Below, piece by piece: positions 60,998-64,000 of a stretch of DNA of 64,000 nucleotides. A program made the translations under genes and the position numbers. The stretch's first letter is position 1. The number at the start of each line of letters is the position of its first letter. The notes beneath the pieces are model-generated. The model made no database searches. It saw only the letters and a list, made by a program, of their open reading frames with translations, and was not told where the DNA came from. Origin of the DNA: Schlegelella aquatica (lineage in GTDB: Bacteria > Pseudomonadota > Gammaproteobacteria > Burkholderiales > Burkholderiaceae_C); NCBI RefSeq assembly GCF_026013905.1, contig NZ_CP110257.1:930001-994000 (forward strand), in the 5' to 3' direction.

Positions 60998-62527
60998 TCA
61001 GAGCGGGAGCGGCACTTCGAGCACGAGCGCGCCGACCCGCTCCCAGGCTTCGCGCTCCTGCTGCAGCAGATAGAGCGTGCGCGGATGGCGCTGCGCCCAC
61101 GCAGGCTCGGGCACGAGTCGCAGCTTGCGGCCCTCGCGCTGAAGGGTGAGCGCCTTCAGCTCGGGTGCCTGGCGCGCGTGGCACAGCAGCACCGCCAGGC
61201 GCAGGCTCACCAGCTGCAAGACGAAGGTCTCGTCGGGCAGCGACGCCTCCACCTTGCGCAGCCCGCCGCGCTGCCCCAGCACCAGCGCGGCCAGCCGGCG
61301 CTGCTGCGACTGAGAAAAACCCGCTGCGTCCACGTGGGCCAGGAGGTAGGCGCTGTGGCGGTGATGGTCATGGTGCGAGACGCTCATGCCCACCTCGTGC
61401 AGTTGGGCCGCCCACTCGAGCTCGCGCCGCGCCTCCCCGGCCGGCCCCTCGAGGCGGTCGTACAGCGCGAGCGCCACCTCGCGGACGCGTTCGGCCTGCG
61501 CGAGGTCCGCATGGAATCGCTCCTGCAACTGCCGCACCGACTCGTCACGCATGTCATGCACATGGGCCCCGGCCCGTGCCGCGTGCAGCCTCTCGTCCAG
61601 GTCGAAGATCACGCCCTGACGCAGCGCACCGCGGGCCGGCACGAGGGCATCCAGCCCGAACTGGATCGCCAGCGTGTAGAGGAGCGACAAACCACCACCG
61701 ATCACCGGGCGGCGGTCATCCTTCAGGCCGGGCAGGTCCAGCGCCTCGACGCGGCCCGCCTTGAGGCACTGGTCGATGCACCACCTCAAACCCTCGGGGG
61801 TCACCGTCCCGTCCGTCACGCCGCAGGCCGCAAGCACCTGCGAAACCGCCCCGACGGTGCCCGAGGAGCCGAAGGCGTGCCGCCAATGCCGCGGCGCGAA
61901 AGTCTCCAGCGCTTCCTCCAACTCGGCGCCCGCGGCCACCTGCGCCGCGCGAAAGGCTTCGGGCGTCAGGCGCCCATCGGCGAAGTACCGCAGCGACAAG
62001 CCCACGCTGCCCACCTGGAACGACTCGGCCACCAGCGGTGTGCGCCCCTCACCGAGGATCATCTCCGTCGAGCGCCCGCCGATGTCGACCACCAGCCGCC
62101 GCCCGGGCGAGGGCGGCAGCAGCCGAGCCACGCCGGCGTAGATGAGACGGGCCTCTTCGCGCCCGGAGATGACTTCGATCGGGTGGCCGAGGACGGCTTG
62201 GGCGCGCGAGAGGAAGGCGTCGCGATTGCGCGCCTCGCGCAGCGTCTGCGTCGCGACGGCCCGCACATGGGTGGCGGACAAGCCCTTGAGGCGCTCCGCG
62301 AAGCGGGCGAGACAGGCGAGTCCGCGCTGCGTCGCATCCTCGGTGAGCATGCCCTGGGCGTCCAGGCCGCCACCCAGTCGCACGGTTTCTTTCAGGTAGT
62401 CCAGCCGCTTGTAGCGGCCTCGCTGGATCTGGGCGATCTCCAGTCGAAAGCTGTTCGATCCAAGGTCGATGGCCGCCAGCAATGGGGCCGGCTCGCGTGC
62501 GAGCAGGGCGGTGTCGGGTCCACGCAT
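60998..62527 (-). CDS. ppx: exopolyphosphatase / guanosine pentaphosphate phosphatase (Ppx/GppA)
   Basis: The start is ATG 62527; the longer frame upstream would overlap other genes. The 509-residue protein has the ASKHA phosphate loop AIDLGSNSFRLEIAQI near residue 20 and the second loop LVVDIGGRSTEMILGEG near residue 145. A C-terminal HD-like helical domain (about 320-509) with VSHHDHHRHSAYLL follows. It hydrolyses terminal phosphates of polyphosphate, and GppA-like cleavage of pppGpp is also possible. It is convergent with ppk1-sixA. Confidence 0.93.
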   Translation of the reverse strand: MRGPDTALLAREPAPLLAAIDLGSNSFRLEIAQIQRGRYKRLDYLKETVRLGGGLDAQGMLTEDATQRGLACLARFAERLKGLSATHVRAVATQTLREARNRDAFLSRAQAVLGHPIEVISGREEARLIYAGVARLLPPSPGRRLVVDIGGRSTEMILGEGRTPLVAESFQVGSVGLSLRYFADGRLTPEAFRAAQVAAGAELEEALETFAPRHWRHAFGSSGTVGAVSQVLAACGVTDGTVTPEGLRWCIDQCLKAGRVEALDLPGLKDDRRPVIGGGLSLLYTLAIQFGLDALVPARGALRQGVIFDLDERLHAARAGAHVHDMRDESVRQLQERFHADLAQAERVREVALALYDRLEGPAGEARRELEWAAQLHEVGMSVSHHDHHRHSAYLLAHVDAAGFSQSQQRRLAALVLGQRGGLRKVEASLPDETFVLQLVSLRLAVLLCHARQAPELKALTLQREGRKLRLVPEPAWAQRHPRTLYLLQQEREAWERVGALVLEVPLPL

Positions 62528-62686
62528 GCGCGGATTGTCCCTGCAAAACCCGCCGCCCCCCGTGACAGGACGTGGACAGGACTGCGAGCCGCCCGGCTCT
62601 CGTGTAGGCTTCGCAACGCCCCGGCCGCTCGCGCGCAGGCCGGGCTCCACCCCCCAAGCGCGTGGGACCTCCAGGAGATCGCGACG

Positions 62687-63577
62687 ATGAACAAAGACGC
62701 CTTGAAGGACATGGAAAGTGACATGCAGAGCCTGCTGCCGGGCCGCGACTACTCGCGGCGCGGCTTCGTCAAGACGGCACTGGGCAGTGGCTTTGCCGCG
62801 GCCGTGCTGCCCGTCGCTGCCCAGGCCATCAAGACGGACGCGCAGGGGTTGGAGGCGGGCGAAGTGACGATTCCGGTCGGCGACTTCAAGATGCCCGCCT
62901 ACCGCGCCAAGCCCGCTGGCGAAGGCACCTACCCGGTGATCCTCGTCGTCTCCGAGATCTTCGGCGTGCACGAGTACATCGCGGACATCACGCGGCGCTT
63001 CGCCAAGCTCGGCTATCTGGCCATCGCCCCGGAGCTGTTCGTGCGCCAGGGCGATCCGCAGTCGTATGGCGAGATCGCGAAGCTGCAGGCCGAGGTGATC
63101 TCCAAGGTGCCCGATGCGCAGGTGATGGGCGACCTCGACGCGACCGTGGCCTGGGCCCGCTCCAACGGCGCAGACGCCAGCCGCGTGGGCATCACCGGGT
63201 TCTGCTGGGGCGGCCGCATCACCTGGCTGTATGCCGCGCACGGGCCGGTGAAGGCCGGGGTGGCGTGGTACGGCCGTCTCGTGGGCAATCAGACCGAGCT
63301 CACGCCGCGCCACCCGGTGGACGTGGCCGGGCGGCTCAAGGCCCCCGTGCTGGGGTTGTACGGCGGCCAGGACAGCGGCATTCCGCTTGACACGGTTGAT
63401 AAGATGAAGGCGGCCTTGGCCCAGGGCAGCGAGGCGGCGCGGCGGTCGCAGTTCCACATCTACCCCGACGCGCCGCACGCCTTCCATGCCGACTACCGTC
63501 CCTCCTACCGCAAGGAGGCGGCGGAAGACGGCTGGAAGCGGTGTCTCGCGTGGTTCAAGCAGCACGGCGTCGCTTGA
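62687..63577 (+). CDS. Tat-exported dienelactone hydrolase family protein
   Basis: ATG 62687 follows CAGGAG. Residues 22-48 form a Tat signal (YSRRGFVKTALGSGFAAAVL), placing the mature protein in the periplasm. The enzyme has the dienelactone hydrolase fold and triad: nucleophile Cys in GFCWGGRITWLY near residue 171, Asp in LYGGQDSGIPLD, and His in PDAPHAFHADYR. Dienelactone hydrolases open cyclic esters; many exported homologues have unknown substrates. It ends at the terminator at 63609. Confidence 0.9.
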   Translation: MNKDALKDMESDMQSLLPGRDYSRRGFVKTALGSGFAAAVLPVAAQAIKTDAQGLEAGEVTIPVGDFKMPAYRAKPAGEGTYPVILVVSEIFGVHEYIADITRRFAKLGYLAIAPELFVRQGDPQSYGEIAKLQAEVISKVPDAQVMGDLDATVAWARSNGADASRVGITGFCWGGRITWLYAAHGPVKAGVAWYGRLVGNQTELTPRHPVDVAGRLKAPVLGLYGGQDSGIPLDTVDKMKAALAQGSEAARRSQFHIYPDAPHAFHADYRPSYRKEAAEDGWKRCLAWFKQHGVA

Positions 63578-63608
63578 GCCCAAGACCCCCGGGTCGTTTT
63601 CCATCGAG

Positions 63609-63634
63609 GGCCGCGCAGGATGCGCGGCCTTTTT
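63609..63634 (+). terminator. intrinsic terminator after the dienelactone hydrolase gene
   Basis: GGCCGCGCA (63609-63617) and TGCGCGGCC (63621-63629) form a perfect 9-bp stem with a 3-base loop followed by five T residues, 31 bases after the stop. Confidence 0.92.
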
Positions 63635-63645
63635 GTTGACTCGTG

Positions 63646-64000
63646 ATGACCCTGACTTACATCGTTCTGGCAACGTTTCTCGGGGGTGCGCTGTCGGTGC
63701 TGATCGCGGCCAGCCTGACCTTGGCCGTTCTCAGTCGCCTCGTCAAGCACCTGGTGAGTCTGTCGGCGGGCGTGTTGCTGGGCACCGCGCTGCTCCATGT
63801 GCTGCCCGAGGCCTTCGAGGAAGGCGGTGTGGATGCGCACACGCTCTTCCTCACCTTGCTGGGCGGACTGATGTTCTTCTTCCTGCTCGAAAAGGCGGAG
63901 CTCTACCGGCACGGGCACCACCACGAGGAAGACGGACATCACCATCACCACGGCTTCGACCACGAACAAGCCGGCCGGGGCGGCTGGTCGGTGCTCGTGG
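63646..64000 (+). CDS. ZIP-family metal transporter, 3' end outside window
   Basis: ATG 63646 opens a frame that runs off the window; 118 residues are visible. It begins MTLTYIVLATFLGGALSVLI with membrane helices. The third helix contains GVLLGTALLHVLPEAFEEG, which carries the H..P metal-binding pattern typical of ZIP transporters. A histidine-rich cytoplasmic loop (HGHHHEEDGHHHHHGFDHEQ) follows, a known Zn/Fe-binding feature. It imports or moves divalent metals; the exact ion is unknown. A standalone terminator before it suggests a new transcript. Confidence 0.9.
   Translation, partial: MTLTYIVLATFLGGALSVLIAASLTLAVLSRLVKHLVSLSAGVLLGTALLHVLPEAFEEGGVDAHTLFLTLLGGLMFFFLLEKAELYRHGHHHEEDGHHHHHGFDHEQAGRGGWSVLV

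Noticed and set aside
1-64000. tRNA and rRNA genes
   Set aside because: Reading the gaps gave no cloverleaf with a recognisable T-loop and no rRNA-like stretches. A tRNA scan was not available, so a missed short RNA cannot be excluded.

Overview
The window looks like chromosomal DNA of a GC-rich betaproteobacterium, most likely of the order Burkholderiales (Rubrivivax/Leptothrix/Caldimonas-like). This rests on roughly 70 percent GC in most genes, an argH-algZ-algR block, and ElaB/YqjE stress genes, PRC-barrel proteins and DUF6502/DUF5666 pairs typical of that order. The species is inference; no rRNA or tRNA gene was found.

Layout. 1-11016 (minus strand) is a lipopolysaccharide core locus: hldE, a 42-codon glycosyltransferase remnant, five glycosyltransferase genes, a methyltransferase, msbA and an alpha/beta hydrolase cut by the window edge. 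Its middle (about 1400-6900) has clearly lower GC, with edges inside msbA and inside a GT9 gene, as expected of an exchanged outer-core cassette. 11198-16425 is metabolic: an acyl-CoA synthetase, an E1 alpha/beta dehydrogenase pair, an aldo/keto reductase and a broken ybaK. 16376-28931 holds a sigma-54 response regulator, two large hybrid sensor kinases and two sets of envelope-stress genes. 29201-40350 is a long plus-strand operon for an unidentified glycan (GT4, SDR, gmhB, GT9, carbamoyltransferase, GT2, radical SAM, GT9, GT4). Its radical-SAM gene is split by an IS5-family element. Sigma-54-type -24/-12 promoters precede this operon and three of the stress units, which suggests that the local regulators and these targets form one regulon.

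40394-43896 carries an FMN-dependent alpha-hydroxy-acid dehydrogenase, a LysR regulator and dinB. From 44071 to about 47456 lies a small array of integron gene cassettes without an integrase (a CALIN): five attC or attC-like sites, two cassette ORFs of unknown function, a second IS5-family element inside an attC, and an IS481-type transposase fragment.

47504-64000 returns to chromosomal genes: a hypothetical protein, DUF72, MgtC, an NlpE-like lipoprotein, a DUF6502/DUF5666 pair behind a double palindrome, a MerR regulator divergent from a cation-efflux gene with a textbook 19-bp-spacer promoter, hemerythrin, argH, an AlgZ/AlgR-type two-component pair, and a polyphosphate block (ppk1-sixA, convergent ppx) with a Pho box ahead of ppk1. 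A Tat-exported dienelactone hydrolase and the start of a ZIP metal transporter close the window.
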